A stretch of DNA of 64,000 nucleotides from the NCBI GenBank assembly GCA_963763085.1, contig CAVXNB010000004.1, positions 372,001 through 436,000 on the forward strand, in the 5' to 3' direction. Below, piece by piece: positions 42,018 to 50,627 of the stretch (the stretch's first letter is position 1; each line of letters opens with the position of its first letter). The stretch comes from CAVXNB01 sp963763085. GTDB lineage: Bacteria > Actinomycetota > Acidimicrobiia > Acidimicrobiales > Bog-793. The position numbers and the translations under genes were made by a program. The notes beneath the pieces were generated by a model that made no database searches, had not been told where the DNA came from, and saw only the letters and a program-made list of their open reading frames with translations.

Positions 42018-43267
42018 AGCTCCCGCCGCACGAGTCGACGACTGCCCAGCTCGGAGCGGCCTACCCGTTCGCCGCCTCGGCGCCCCTGCCGGCGAGCCGG
42101 GTGCTCATCGGTCAGGACCTCGTCGGCGGGCCGTTCGCCCACGACCCGTTCGAGCTGTACGCGGCCGGGACCGTGACGAACCCCAACGTCACGGTGCTCG
42201 GCCAGATCGGGCGGGGAAAGAGCGCGCTCGTGAAGACGTACCTGCTCAGGCAGGCCGCGTTCGGCCGGCAAGTAGCAGTGCTCGATCCGAAGGGAGAATA
42301 CGGCCCGCTCGCCCGGGCCCTCGGCTCCGCGCCGTTGACACTGGCGCCCGGCGGTCCGATCCGGGTCAACCCGCTGGATGCTCCAGCCGTTCCGACCGAC
42401 CTGGGCGTAGACCGGCAGCGCCTCGTCCTGCTCGGAACGCTCGCGGCGGCGTGCCTCCGCAGACCGCTGTCGCCTCGTGAGCACGCCGCACTCGAGCTGG
42501 CGCTCGGTGCGGCGACCCGGGCTCACCGGGATCACTCCTCCGGCCCGCCGATCCTGCCCGAGGTCGTCTGGGCGCTCCTTCGACCCCTGGCGGAGTCGGC
42601 CAGGCTCGTCGGAACGACCAAGGCCGGCCTCGAGAGCGACGGCCGGGACGTGGGCCTCGAGTTGCGCAGGCTCGTCGAGGGCGACCTTGCGGGCATGTTC
42701 GACGGTCCCACGTCGCCGGGCCTCGACCAGCGGTCCGGAGTGCTCGTCCTCGACCTCTCCGCCGTCTACCACTCCGAGGCGCTGGGCGCGCTCATGGCGT
42801 GCGCAGCGGCCTGGCTGCAGGCCATGACCGTACGGGCCGACGCCCGCACGATCCTCGTCGTCGACGAGGCCTGGGCGATCCTGACTGAGCTCGCCGTCGC
42901 CCGCTACCTGCGATCGTCGTGGAAGCTCGCGCGCTCCCACGGGCTCGCGAACATCGCCGTCTGCCACCGGGCGTCCGACCTGAGCGCGAGCGGCCCGGCG
43001 GGCAGCGAGCAGAGCCGCCTGGCCGAGGGGCTGCTCGCAGACTCGGAGACGATCGTCTGCTACGCGCAGCCCGCCTCCGAGCTGCCGCTGCTGGCCGAAG
43101 TGCTCGGGTGCTCGCGGGAGGAGCTCGACGTCCTGCCGCGGCTGCGCAGGGGGGTTGCGCTCTGGCGAGTCGGCGGGCGCCGGTACCTCGTCGAGCACCT
43201 GCTCGGCCCGGACGAGCGCGCCGTCGTGGACACCGACGCCAGGTTGGCCGAACGGGATCGGTCGTGA
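42014..43267 (+). CDS. VirB4/TraC-like secretion ATPase
   Basis: 417 residues of the HerA/FtsK superfamily. Walker A is TVLGQIGRGKSALVKTY, followed by VAVLDPKGEYGPLA; Walker B is TILVVDEAWAIL, followed by the sensor region IAVCHRASDLS and YAQPASELPLLAEVL. These are the ordered motifs of VirB4-like ATPases that power substrate transfer. It lacks the large N-terminal domain of VirB4, supplied by the separate SCO6880-type protein. GTG 42014 is chosen (GTGA overlap, AAGGGGG upstream); GTG 42008 is an alternative. The stop overlaps the virD4-like start. Confidence 0.85.
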   Translation: MKLPPHESTTAQLGAAYPFAASAPLPASRVLIGQDLVGGPFAHDPFELYAAGTVTNPNVTVLGQIGRGKSALVKTYLLRQAAFGRQVAVLDPKGEYGPLARALGSAPLTLAPGGPIRVNPLDAPAVPTDLGVDRQRLVLLGTLAAACLRRPLSPREHAALELALGAATRAHRDHSSGPPILPEVVWALLRPLAESARLVGTTKAGLESDGRDVGLELRRLVEGDLAGMFDGPTSPGLDQRSGVLVLDLSAVYHSEALGALMACAAAWLQAMTVRADARTILVVDEAWAILTELAVARYLRSSWKLARSHGLANIAVCHRASDLSASGPAGSEQSRLAEGLLADSETIVCYAQPASELPLLAEVLGCSREELDVLPRLRRGVALWRVGGRRYLVEHLLGPDERAVVDTDARLAERDRS

Positions 43268-45024
43268 TCCCGTGGCGCCGAGCGGCCCGGGCGGGCCGGC
43301 CGCGCCGGCCGGACGCGAGGCCGCCTGGCGGCGGCCGTGAGTGGGATGGGGTGGCGTTGGGCGCGGTGGCTGGTTTCTTGGGGCTGTCGTGGCTCATCTG
43401 GGCTGGAGGCGGTCTCCTGACCCTGGCTACAACCGGCCGCTGGCGGGAGGTGCCGGCCGGCAGTGCGCCCACCCTGCTGGTGCGACTCATGGCCCACCCG
43501 CTCATGCCCCGCGAGGCGTGGCCGCCGCTCATCCGCCGGAGCCTGCCCGGCAGCGGGTTCACAGACGCCTGGCTGGCCGGCCTCGTAGCCTCGGCGGTCG
43601 TCTCGGGCATTGGCGTCTGGTGGTTCGCATCCCGGCTCGCCCGCAGGACCCGGACGACCCGGCCGGCGCCGGCCTCGAGGGGCTGGGCGCATCCCCGCGA
43701 CCTACGGCCGCTCCGAGTGCAGCGGGCAACGGGGGACCGCATCGTCCTCGGCACCCACGCGGGCCGCCTGCTTGCGGCCGAGGCGCGGCACTCGGTCATG
43801 GTCGTCGGGCCGACGCAGTCCGGGAAGACGACAGCGCTCGCGGTGCCGGCGATCCTCGAATGGGCGGGACCGATCCTCGCCACGAGCGTCAAGGCCGACC
43901 TGCTGCACGAGACGCTCGAGTGGCGCCGGTCGCTCGGTGACGTGCAGTGCTACGACCCGACCGGTTCGACCGACCTCTCGGGCTGCAGGGCCGGCTCCCG
44001 ACCCGCCGGCTGGTCGCCACTCGCAAGGGCCATCACCTGGCCCGGTGCGAGGCGGATCGCCTCGGCGCTGTGCTCGGTCGCGAGGGCGGGGGACGGGGGG
44101 ATGGAGGACGCTGGTTTCTGGTATGCGAACGCGGAGAAGCTCCTCGCCCCGCTGCTGTTCGCCGCCGCCACCGCCGGCGCCTCCATGGCGGACGTGGTCC
44201 GCTGGTTGGACGAGGAGGAGGCGAGCGAGGTCCTGCTCGCGCTCGAACTGGCCGGGGTGCCCGAGGCCCTCAGGGCGGCACGGGCGAGCCTCGGGCGGGA
44301 GGAGCGCCAGCGTTCTTCCGTCTACGCGACCGCCGAGACCGTCGTCGCCGCGTTCGCCGACCCTGCCGTGGCTGCGTCGGCCGAGAGGTGCGACATAGAC
44401 CCGGCGGCACTCGTCGCCAGCCGGGCCGGGACGCTGTTCTGCTGCGCGCCCGCACGGGAGCAGGAGCGCCTGGCGCCCGTCTTCACTGCCATCGTGCGGG
44501 AGGTTCTCGACGCCGCGTTCGACCGGGCCGCCGCAACCGGCCGGCCTCTCGACCCGCCGCTTCTGGTCGTTCTGGACGAGGCGGCGAGTGTCGCCCCGCT
44601 CGCCGACCTCGACCGGGTCGTGGCGACCGCAGCCGGTCACGGGGTCCAGCTCGTCACGGTCTGGCAGGACCTGGCGCAGGTCGAGTCGCGCTACGGGAGC
44701 CGCTGGGCCACGGTGGTGAACAACCACCGCGCCAAACTCGTCTGCTCGGGGATCTCCGACCCGGTCACGTTGCAGCACATGAGCGGCCTGCTCGGCGACG
44801 AGGAGCGGCCCGACCGCTCCTGGACCGTCGGCGACGACGGCCGGCACAGTCGCACGGAGGCCGTCACGGTACAGGCGCTCGCTCCCCCCGGCTGGCTCCG
44901 CCGGCTCCCTCCCGGCGAGGCTGTGCTCGTCTACGGGAGCTATCCGCCCGCCCGGATCGCGCTGCGGCCATGGTTCGACGACGCCGGCCTCGCCAGCCGG
45001 GCCCGGCTTGCCTCAGGCGGTTGA
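43264..45024 (+). CDS. VirD4/TraG-like coupling ATPase
   Basis: 586 residues. Two TM helices near the N-terminus (about 33-58 and 98-120) are followed by a coupling-protein ATPase: Walker A VVGPTQSGKTTALAVPA, then ILATSVKADLLHETLEWR and CYDPTGS, Walker B LLVVLDEAASVAPL, and the glutamine motif VTVWQDLAQVESRYG. A Cys-containing CCAPAREQERLAPVF and an all-alpha insert are present. Such proteins recruit DNA-relaxase or protein substrates to a type IV channel. No relaxase is encoded nearby, so the substrate is open. It is the last gene of the five-gene operon, convergent with phoU. Confidence 0.85.
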   Translation: MIPWRRAARAGRPRRPDARPPGGGREWDGVALGAVAGFLGLSWLIWAGGGLLTLATTGRWREVPAGSAPTLLVRLMAHPLMPREAWPPLIRRSLPGSGFTDAWLAGLVASAVVSGIGVWWFASRLARRTRTTRPAPASRGWAHPRDLRPLRVQRATGDRIVLGTHAGRLLAAEARHSVMVVGPTQSGKTTALAVPAILEWAGPILATSVKADLLHETLEWRRSLGDVQCYDPTGSTDLSGCRAGSRPAGWSPLARAITWPGARRIASALCSVARAGDGGMEDAGFWYANAEKLLAPLLFAAATAGASMADVVRWLDEEEASEVLLALELAGVPEALRAARASLGREERQRSSVYATAETVVAAFADPAVAASAERCDIDPAALVASRAGTLFCCAPAREQERLAPVFTAIVREVLDAAFDRAAATGRPLDPPLLVVLDEAASVAPLADLDRVVATAAGHGVQLVTVWQDLAQVESRYGSRWATVVNNHRAKLVCSGISDPVTLQHMSGLLGDEERPDRSWTVGDDGRHSRTEAVTVQALAPPGWLRRLPPGEAVLVYGSYPPARIALRPWFDDAGLASRARLASGG

Positions 45025-45032
45025 GCTGGGGT

Positions 45033-45815
45033 TCAGATGGTGCCTTCGCTGGCGAAGTCCGCCGGGGTGTTGATGACGATCGGTCGCAGCCGGCTGGGCA
45101 CTCGCCGCGCCAGGTTGACGGCGTGATCACCGAGTCGCTCGTAGAAGCGGCCCACGAGCGCCAGCTCGATCGCCACGACGACCTGCGTCCCGGACGTCAC
45201 GAGCTCCGCGATGAACGTCACGTGGAGGTCGTCCATCTCGTCGTCGAGCGACTCGAGCCGCTCGGACGCGCTCGGCAGGTCGCCGCCATAGGCGTCGGCC
45301 GCCATTCGCCACATCGCGCACGCGACTTCGCCCATCCGCTGCACGTAGCCGCGCAACCGGGCCGGCATCTCGGCTGGGAGGTTCCGAGTGGCGCGCCTCG
45401 CCACGTGCTCGGCCAGGTCCCCGCTGCGTTCGAGCTCCGGGAGCATCCCGAGCACCGCGAGCAGGTACTTCGTCTCGGTGGAGCCTACCCCGCCGGCAAG
45501 CAGGCGGGCGTGGACGAGGGACTCGAGCTCCTGGTAGAGCTTGTCGATGTCGGCGTCGGCGGCGACGAGCATCCGGGCAGCATCGCGGTCGCCGCTGACG
45601 AGAGCGTGCGTGGCGCCGGCGACCGCGTTCTCGACGAGCGCGAAAAGCTGGATCATCTGACGGTCGATGACCACGAGGTCGATGGCATCCGATGCGGTAA
45701 GTTGCCGGCGGATCAACCGGAAGTGTGAATCGCGCCACGTCGCCCACGGTAGCCCCGTCCTCTGCGGCTCGGAGTCAAAAGCGACCGGTTCGCGAGATCC
45801 TGGCCAAGTCTTCAT
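45033..45815 (-). CDS. phoU: Phosphate signalling protein PhoU
   Basis: About 220-260 residues, all-alpha, with the duplicated three-helix PhoU fold: IQLFALVENAVAGATHALVSGDRDAARMLVAADADIDKLYQELE, then LPELERSGDLAEHVARRA and VVVAIELALVGRFYERLGDHAVNLARRV. The ExxxD metal-binding motifs (ERSGDLAEH and ERLGDHAVN) are both present. PhoU relays phosphate status from Pst to the SenX3/PhoR kinase; the kinase/regulator pair here lies 6 kb away across the secretion operon. The start is uncertain: ATG 45815 is used, and TTG 45716 (LIRRQL) would give a more typical length. Upstream residues are not family-like. Confidence 0.82.
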   Translation of the reverse strand: MKTWPGSREPVAFDSEPQRTGLPWATWRDSHFRLIRRQLTASDAIDLVVIDRQMIQLFALVENAVAGATHALVSGDRDAARMLVAADADIDKLYQELESLVHARLLAGGVGSTETKYLLAVLGMLPELERSGDLAEHVARRATRNLPAEMPARLRGYVQRMGEVACAMWRMAADAYGGDLPSASERLESLDDEMDDLHVTFIAELVTSGTQVVVAIELALVGRFYERLGDHAVNLARRVPSRLRPIVINTPADFASEGTI

Positions 45816-46140
45816 CAGCGCGCGGCGTGCAGGACACCTCAAGTTTGTCGTCTGTTCACTCTCGTCCCGTACGGTCGCATGCGTGGACGAGCAAAACGAG
45901 ATGACAGGTCCCACCGGCCGTCACCGGTTTTGCGGAGCCACTCGCAACGGCCTTGGCCCAGGGTCGCGCGTCTCTGTCCCCCCTTGCCCTCGCAACCGCA
46001 CCCCGACGCTCGGCGACCCCCTCCGCCTTGCGTCATCTTTTCGTCGGCGCGTTCCCGCTCCTCTCCCCGAGCGGGTGGTGCGGCAAGGCCCACAGGACGC
46101 ACGCCCCTGGGACCAGGGGTGCGGCGCCGGCTGACGCCCG
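45816..46140. other. Intergenic region, no gene seen
   Basis: About 325 bases between phoU and the E1 gene, both minus strand. It should hold the phoU promoter and the 3' end of the E1 transcript. Two hairpins are visible near the E1 stop (46054-46075, and 46099-46123 listed separately). No conserved protein was recognised in six frames. Confidence 0.5.
46099..46123 (-). terminator. GC-rich hairpin after the E1 gene
   Basis: CGCAC(GC)CCCTGG / CCAGGGGTGCG folds into a strong stem with a two-base bulge and a GA loop, 18 bases past the E1 stop on its strand. There is no T-tract, so it is a weak or factor-assisted terminator at best. Confidence 0.4.
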
Positions 46141-48375
46141 TCAATAGGCGAGCAGGGCGCGGGCGGCGTTGGCGATGCCGTCGGTCTGGGGCAGGATCGC
46201 CCGCTCCAGCGTGGGCTCGTACGCGACGAACGTGTCGGTCGCGCCCACTCTCGAGATCGGCGCGTCGAGGTCCTCGAAGCACGCCTCCCCCGCCCAAGCC
46301 GCCACCTCCGCCCCGAAGCCGCTCGTGAGCACGTCCTCGTGCACCACGAGGAGGCGCGACGTGCGAGCCACTGACGCGGCGACCGCCTCCTTGTCCCAGG
46401 GAAGTAGGCAGCGGAGGTCGATGACCTCGACGCCCGCACCGTCTGCCGCGAGTTGCTCGGCCGCTTCCAGCGACTTCTGCACCGTCGCTCCCCACGTCAC
46501 GATCGTCAGGTCGTCGCCCGGCCGGACGGTTGCGGCCTTGCCGAGCGGGATCAGATAATCGGCCGGCGTCGGCGGGTCCATGGCGTACTTCTGGCGCAGC
46601 AGATGCTTGTGCTCCAGGAACATCACCGGGTCCTCGCAACGGAACGCGGTCCGGAGCAGGCCGGCGGCGTCACTGGAGCGCGACGGCATGATGACGATGA
46701 GCCCCGGGATGTGCGTGAAGATCGACTCGCCGCACTGGGAGTGCCAGATGCCGCCACCGGTCAGGTAGCCGCCGATAGCGACACGGATGACCATCGGAAC
46801 CGTGAATCGCCCTTCGGAGCGCCACCTCGTCGTCGCAGCCTCGGAGCGGATCTGCATCATCGCCGGCCAGATGTAATCGAAGAACTGGATCTCGGCGCAC
46901 GGCCGAAGCCCGCGGATCGCCTGTCCCACGCCGCGCCCGATGATGTTGGCCTCGGCGAGGGGAGTGTTGAAGCAGCGGGCGATCCCGAACTCGCGCTGGA
47001 GTCCGTGAGTCGTGCCGAACACGCCGCCCTTGCCTTCGACGAGGGCGATGATGTCCTCGCCCGCGTCGGCGACGTCCTCGCCGAAGACCCGGATCCGCTC
47101 GTCTGCCTTCATCTGCTCGAACAACACCTGCCGGATCGCCTCGCCCATCCCGATCGACTTCTGGGCGTCCGCGCCGGCCTCGGAGCCGGTAGGCCTCGCC
47201 TGGAGCTTCGGCTCCGGGATCGCGGGCAGTGCCAGCACCTGATCGGTCACCGTGGCCGGGTCCGGCCGGGGGGCCTCCAGAACCTCCCGGCCGATGGAGG
47301 CGATGAGGGTACGCACGCCGTCTCGTATCTCGACGGCCTCAGCGCTGGTGATCACGCCGCCCTCGATCAGCTCGCGCTCGAGGCGGACGATGGGGTCGTG
47401 GGTCGCCTCTTCCGCGAGGTCCTCGGGAGACCGGTACTTCGACTGGGAGTCCTGGGAGGAATGCGAGTAGGGCCGCGTCACCTTCGCATGGATCAGGCAG
47501 GGCCCTTCCCCTGCCCGCACCCGCGGAATAGCCCTCGCAGCGAGCAGCCGGGACGCAAAATAGTCAGTCCCGTCCACCTCGTGGATGGCCAGGCCCCGGA
47601 ACCCCCGCACGAGCTCCGAGATCGGCGCCGGTGCCTGGTCGGACGCCCGCACGGAAATGGCCCAGCCGTTGTCCTCCACGAGATAGACGACCGGAAGGTG
47701 CAACCGGCAGGCGGTGTTGAGGCTCTCCCAGAACTCGCCCTCCGAGGTCGCTCCTTCGCCCAGCGACACGTAGGTCACCTCATCGCCGTAGGCGATGCAG
47801 CCCGGCAGGTTCCTTCGCACGATGTAACGCGACGCCTCGGCGCATCCGACGGCCGGAAGGCACTGGCTGCCCGTGCAACTCGACTGCGAGACGATGTTGA
47901 GGGCCTTGCTCCCCCAGTGAGCCGGCATCTGCCGGCCCCCCGAGCTCGGGTCCTCGCGGGAGCCGACGGCTTGGAGGAGGATGTCGCGGGGCGAGACACC
48001 GAGGCCGAGCGTCAGCGCCTGATCCCTGTAGTACGGGAAGAACCAGTCGTAGCCGGGGCGCAGCGACCGGGCCATCGCGAGCAGGAGAGCCTCGTGGCCG
48101 GCGCCGGCAATCTCGAAGAAGACGCGGCTCTGGCGCTGGAGCGTGATCTCCCGGTCGTCCAAAGCCCGCGAGGTGCAGGCCAGACGGAAGTCCTCGATGA
48201 GCTCGGCCCGGTCGATACCCCGGAACTGAAGCGGCGGATCGCTCGGTAGCGGCTGAGCTCGTGGAGCTCCGTCGCCGTTGCTGTTGCTGTCACCGGCCGA
48301 CGGCGTGAGGAGAGGAACGGGAGTCGTACGTGTCGACTCTGGCAACCCGGAGTCACCTTGCTTCTGCTGTGCCAT
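46141..48375 (-). CDS. Fused alpha/beta E1 of a 2-oxoacid dehydrogenase complex
   Basis: 744 residues, with E1-alpha and E1-beta joined in one chain. The alpha half (about 45-395) has GAGHEALLLAMARSL, YYRDQALTLGLG and the thiamine-diphosphate motif YVSLGEGATSEGEFWESLN...VEDNGWAIS. The beta half (about 415-744) has VFGEDVADAGEDIIALVEGKGGVF, FNTPLAEANIIGRGVGQAIRGLRP and GGYLTGGGIWHSQCGESIFTHIPGL. It resembles branched-chain or alpha-ketoacid E1 enzymes more than the homodimeric pyruvate E1. No E2 or E3 gene is in the window, so those subunits must be elsewhere. ATG 48375 has a GGGAGG site 3 bases upstream; longer forms are not supported. Confidence 0.88.
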   Translation of the reverse strand: MAQQKQGDSGLPESTRTTPVPLLTPSAGDSNSNGDGAPRAQPLPSDPPLQFRGIDRAELIEDFRLACTSRALDDREITLQRQSRVFFEIAGAGHEALLLAMARSLRPGYDWFFPYYRDQALTLGLGVSPRDILLQAVGSREDPSSGGRQMPAHWGSKALNIVSQSSCTGSQCLPAVGCAEASRYIVRRNLPGCIAYGDEVTYVSLGEGATSEGEFWESLNTACRLHLPVVYLVEDNGWAISVRASDQAPAPISELVRGFRGLAIHEVDGTDYFASRLLAARAIPRVRAGEGPCLIHAKVTRPYSHSSQDSQSKYRSPEDLAEEATHDPIVRLERELIEGGVITSAEAVEIRDGVRTLIASIGREVLEAPRPDPATVTDQVLALPAIPEPKLQARPTGSEAGADAQKSIGMGEAIRQVLFEQMKADERIRVFGEDVADAGEDIIALVEGKGGVFGTTHGLQREFGIARCFNTPLAEANIIGRGVGQAIRGLRPCAEIQFFDYIWPAMMQIRSEAATTRWRSEGRFTVPMVIRVAIGGYLTGGGIWHSQCGESIFTHIPGLIVIMPSRSSDAAGLLRTAFRCEDPVMFLEHKHLLRQKYAMDPPTPADYLIPLGKAATVRPGDDLTIVTWGATVQKSLEAAEQLAADGAGVEVIDLRCLLPWDKEAVAASVARTSRLLVVHEDVLTSGFGAEVAAWAGEACFEDLDAPISRVGATDTFVAYEPTLERAILPQTDGIANAARALLAY

Positions 48376-48451
48376 GCTCCCTCCCAGGATAGGGCCACGG
48401 ACCCCCCGGCGTAGCGTGCGCGGGTCCGGGAAGTCCGGTCGAGACGGAGGC

Positions 48452-49429
48452 ATGGTGCAGACACGCCTTACCAAGCTCCTCGGGATCGAGCATCCCGTAA
48501 TGCTCGCGGGAATGGGCGGCGTCTCCTATGCGCCCCTCGTGGCCGCGGTATCCGAGGCCGGCGGCTTCGGATGCCTCGGTGCGTCCACCATGAGCCCGGA
48601 ACGCATGGTCGCGGAGATGCGCCAGGTTCGCGCTTCCACACGACTGCCCTTCGGGGTCGATCTGCTCACGGCCATGCCACGAGGCCTCGAAGACCAGGTT
48701 CGCCTGCTCATCGAGGAGGGAGCCAGCGTCTTCGTCGCCGGCCTCGGGGTCCCCGCCGGCGTGGTCTCGCTGTGTCACGAGGCCGACGTCCTCGTCGTCA
48801 ACATGTGCGGCAAGGTCGAGCACGCGAGACGGGCCGTGCAGGCAGGCTGCGATCTCGTCGTCGCACAAGGCACCGAGGCCGGCGGCCACACGGGCCAGGT
48901 GGCGACGATGCCGCTCGTGCCTCAAATCGTCGACGCCGTCGGCGCGTCGGTGCCGGTCGTGGCCGCCGGCGGTATTTTCGACGGCCGGGGGCTCGCGGCG
49001 GCGCTCGCTCTCGGCGCCGACGGGGTGTGGGTCGGTACCCGATTCATCGCGACGCCCGAGGCGCGGGCGGTTCCCGGTTACAAGGAGGCGTTGCTGGCGG
49101 CGAGAGAGGATGCCACCGTCGTGAGCCGCGCCTATTCCGGCAAGACGATGCGGGTCATTCGCAATTCCTACACGGCGTATTTCGAGGAGCATCCAGACGA
49201 GCTCGCCGCCTTCCCGGCGCAGCTCAGGCGATCCATGGGCGACCGCGCGTTCCATCTCGGCGCCGGGCCCGACCAGGACGGCGTCGACCCGGCCCGCGAG
49301 TGCTACCCGGCAGGTCAGGGGACCGGGGCGATCGAGGAGCTCGTACCGGCCGGCGAGCTCGTCAGGCGGTTCGTCGAAGAGGCGGAGACCGCATTGGCCC
49401 GTCTCGGGCGGAGCGGGGTAGAAGCGTGA
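48452..49429 (+). CDS. Nitronate monooxygenase (2-nitropropane dioxygenase family)
   Basis: 325 residues, TIM-barrel FMN enzyme. The opening LLGIEHPVMLAGMGGVSYAPLVAAVSEAGGFGCLG and the catalytic His in AQGTEAGGHTGQVATM are standard, followed by the phosphate-binding segment VPVVAAGGIFDGRGLAAALALGADGVWVGTRFI. Family members oxidise alkyl nitronates or act as enoyl-ACP reductase-like proteins (FabK relatives). The adjacent enoyl-CoA hydratase suggests a role in acyl metabolism. ATG 48452 has a CGGAGG ribosome site. It is divergent from the E1 gene across 76 bases. Confidence 0.88.
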   Translation: MVQTRLTKLLGIEHPVMLAGMGGVSYAPLVAAVSEAGGFGCLGASTMSPERMVAEMRQVRASTRLPFGVDLLTAMPRGLEDQVRLLIEEGASVFVAGLGVPAGVVSLCHEADVLVVNMCGKVEHARRAVQAGCDLVVAQGTEAGGHTGQVATMPLVPQIVDAVGASVPVVAAGGIFDGRGLAAALALGADGVWVGTRFIATPEARAVPGYKEALLAAREDATVVSRAYSGKTMRVIRNSYTAYFEEHPDELAAFPAQLRRSMGDRAFHLGAGPDQDGVDPARECYPAGQGTGAIEELVPAGELVRRFVEEAETALARLGRSGVEA

Positions 49430-49459
49430 CTGCGAGAACCACTCGAGAAGGAGGCTGAC

Positions 49460-50263
49460 ATGTCGGATGCGAGTGAGGCGGCACAGACCGCCGACGAGCC
49501 CGTTGTTCGTGAGCGGCACGGTCACGTCGAGATCGTGCGCCTGAACCGCGAACGGGCTCGCAACGCCATCGACGGCGCTACGACGAGGGCACTGGGGGCG
49601 ATCTTCGACGAGCTCACCGACGATCCCGAGGTCTGGGTCGTCGTCCTGACAGGAACCGGCGACCGCGCCTTTTGCGCAGGGATGGACCTGAAGGCGTTCG
49701 CCTCGGGCGAGATGAGCGAAATCCTCACCGCCAGGGGCGGCTTTGCAGGGATCGCAAGTCGCAAGTTCCCCAAGCCGCTCATCGCGGCGGTGAATGGCGT
49801 GGCGCTGGCGGGCGGTTTCGAGATCGTGCTGGCGTGCGACCTGGTCGTGGCGGCCGATCATGCCCTCTTCGGAATCCCAGAGGTCAAGCGAGGTCTCGCA
49901 GCCGCCGGCGGCGGGCTGATCAGGCTCGCACGGCGGGCTCCCCAAGCGATCGCCCTCGAGCTCGCCCTGACGGGCGAGAGCATCGACGCGCAGCGCGCTC
50001 TGTCCTACGGACTCGTGAACCGGGTCGTTCCGGCCGAGCGCTTGATGGAGGAGGCGCTCGCCCTCGCGAACGTGATCTGTGACAACGCCCCGCTCGCGGT
50101 CCGAACCTCCAAGGAGCTCATGAAGCGCTCGCTCGACCTGACAGAAGAGGAGGCATGGAAGCTCAATGCCGAGCTCACGGTACCCATCTTCACGAGCAAG
50201 GACGCCCTCGAGGGGGCGGTGGCGTTCGCCGAGAAGCGGCCGCCGGTCTGGACAGGAAGCTGA
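49460..50263 (+). CDS. Enoyl-CoA hydratase/isomerase (crotonase) family protein
   Basis: 267 residues. The crotonase oxyanion-hole segments are GDRAFCAGMDLKAFASG and NGVALAGGFEIVLACD. Both catalytic Glu positions of classical enoyl-CoA hydratases are filled (FGIPEVKRGLAAAGGG and ALELALTGESI). It would hydrate trans-2-enoyl-CoA in beta-oxidation or a related degradation route. AAGGAGG lies just before ATG 49460. It is 30 bases downstream of the nitronate monooxygenase, probably one operon. Confidence 0.88.
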   Translation: MSDASEAAQTADEPVVRERHGHVEIVRLNRERARNAIDGATTRALGAIFDELTDDPEVWVVVLTGTGDRAFCAGMDLKAFASGEMSEILTARGGFAGIASRKFPKPLIAAVNGVALAGGFEIVLACDLVVAADHALFGIPEVKRGLAAAGGGLIRLARRAPQAIALELALTGESIDAQRALSYGLVNRVVPAERLMEEALALANVICDNAPLAVRTSKELMKRSLDLTEEEAWKLNAELTVPIFTSKDALEGAVAFAEKRPPVWTGS

Positions 50264-50370
50264 TCGCTCATCCGGGTCAGGAGTCAGGCACGTAGATGTT
50301 TCAGAGTCCCGAGTGCACAGAGTGGCCGGGACGGGTCTAACCTGGTTGAGTCCGCAGAACAGGAAGGCAG

Positions 50371-50601
50371 GTGATCACCGGGATGCTTGCCGAGATCTTT
50401 GGTCCCGACGGCTTGATCGTGATTGCAGTTATCGTCGTCGTGCTCCTCTTCGGGGGGACGCAGCTCCCCAAGCTCGCTCGCGGGCTGGGCAGCGCGTCGC
50501 ACGAATTCAAGAAGGGCATGGAAGAGGGCGACCCCAACAAGGGTGACTCCGCGACGTCGAAGGCCGACGACAAGACGTCTGGCCCGATCACTCCCAGCTG
50601 A
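50371..50601 (+). CDS. tatA: Sec-independent translocase subunit TatA
   Basis: 76 residues. One N-terminal TM helix (GLIVIAVIVVVLLFGG) is followed by the conserved hinge and amphipathic helix QLPKLARGLGSASHEFKKGMEEG and an acidic/Lys tail. This is TatA/E, which forms the pore-like assembly of the twin-arginine translocase; tatC is not in the window. GTG 50371 is used; ATG 50383 would shorten it by four residues. Confidence 0.9.
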   Translation: MITGMLAEIFGPDGLIVIAVIVVVLLFGGTQLPKLARGLGSASHEFKKGMEEGDPNKGDSATSKADDKTSGPITPS

Positions 50602-50627
50602 GCCGCTCCGCGGCCCAGCGTCGAGCG

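Noticed and set aside
38857..45024. An integrative conjugative element
   Set aside because: No relaxase, integrase, excisionase, partition gene or flanking direct repeat was found; the five genes are flanked by chromosomal regulatory genes.
45033..45914. PhoU start at 45914
   Set aside because: The first 60 residues of that frame are unlike PhoU and extend into the intergenic region; a start at 45815 or 45716 is more likely.
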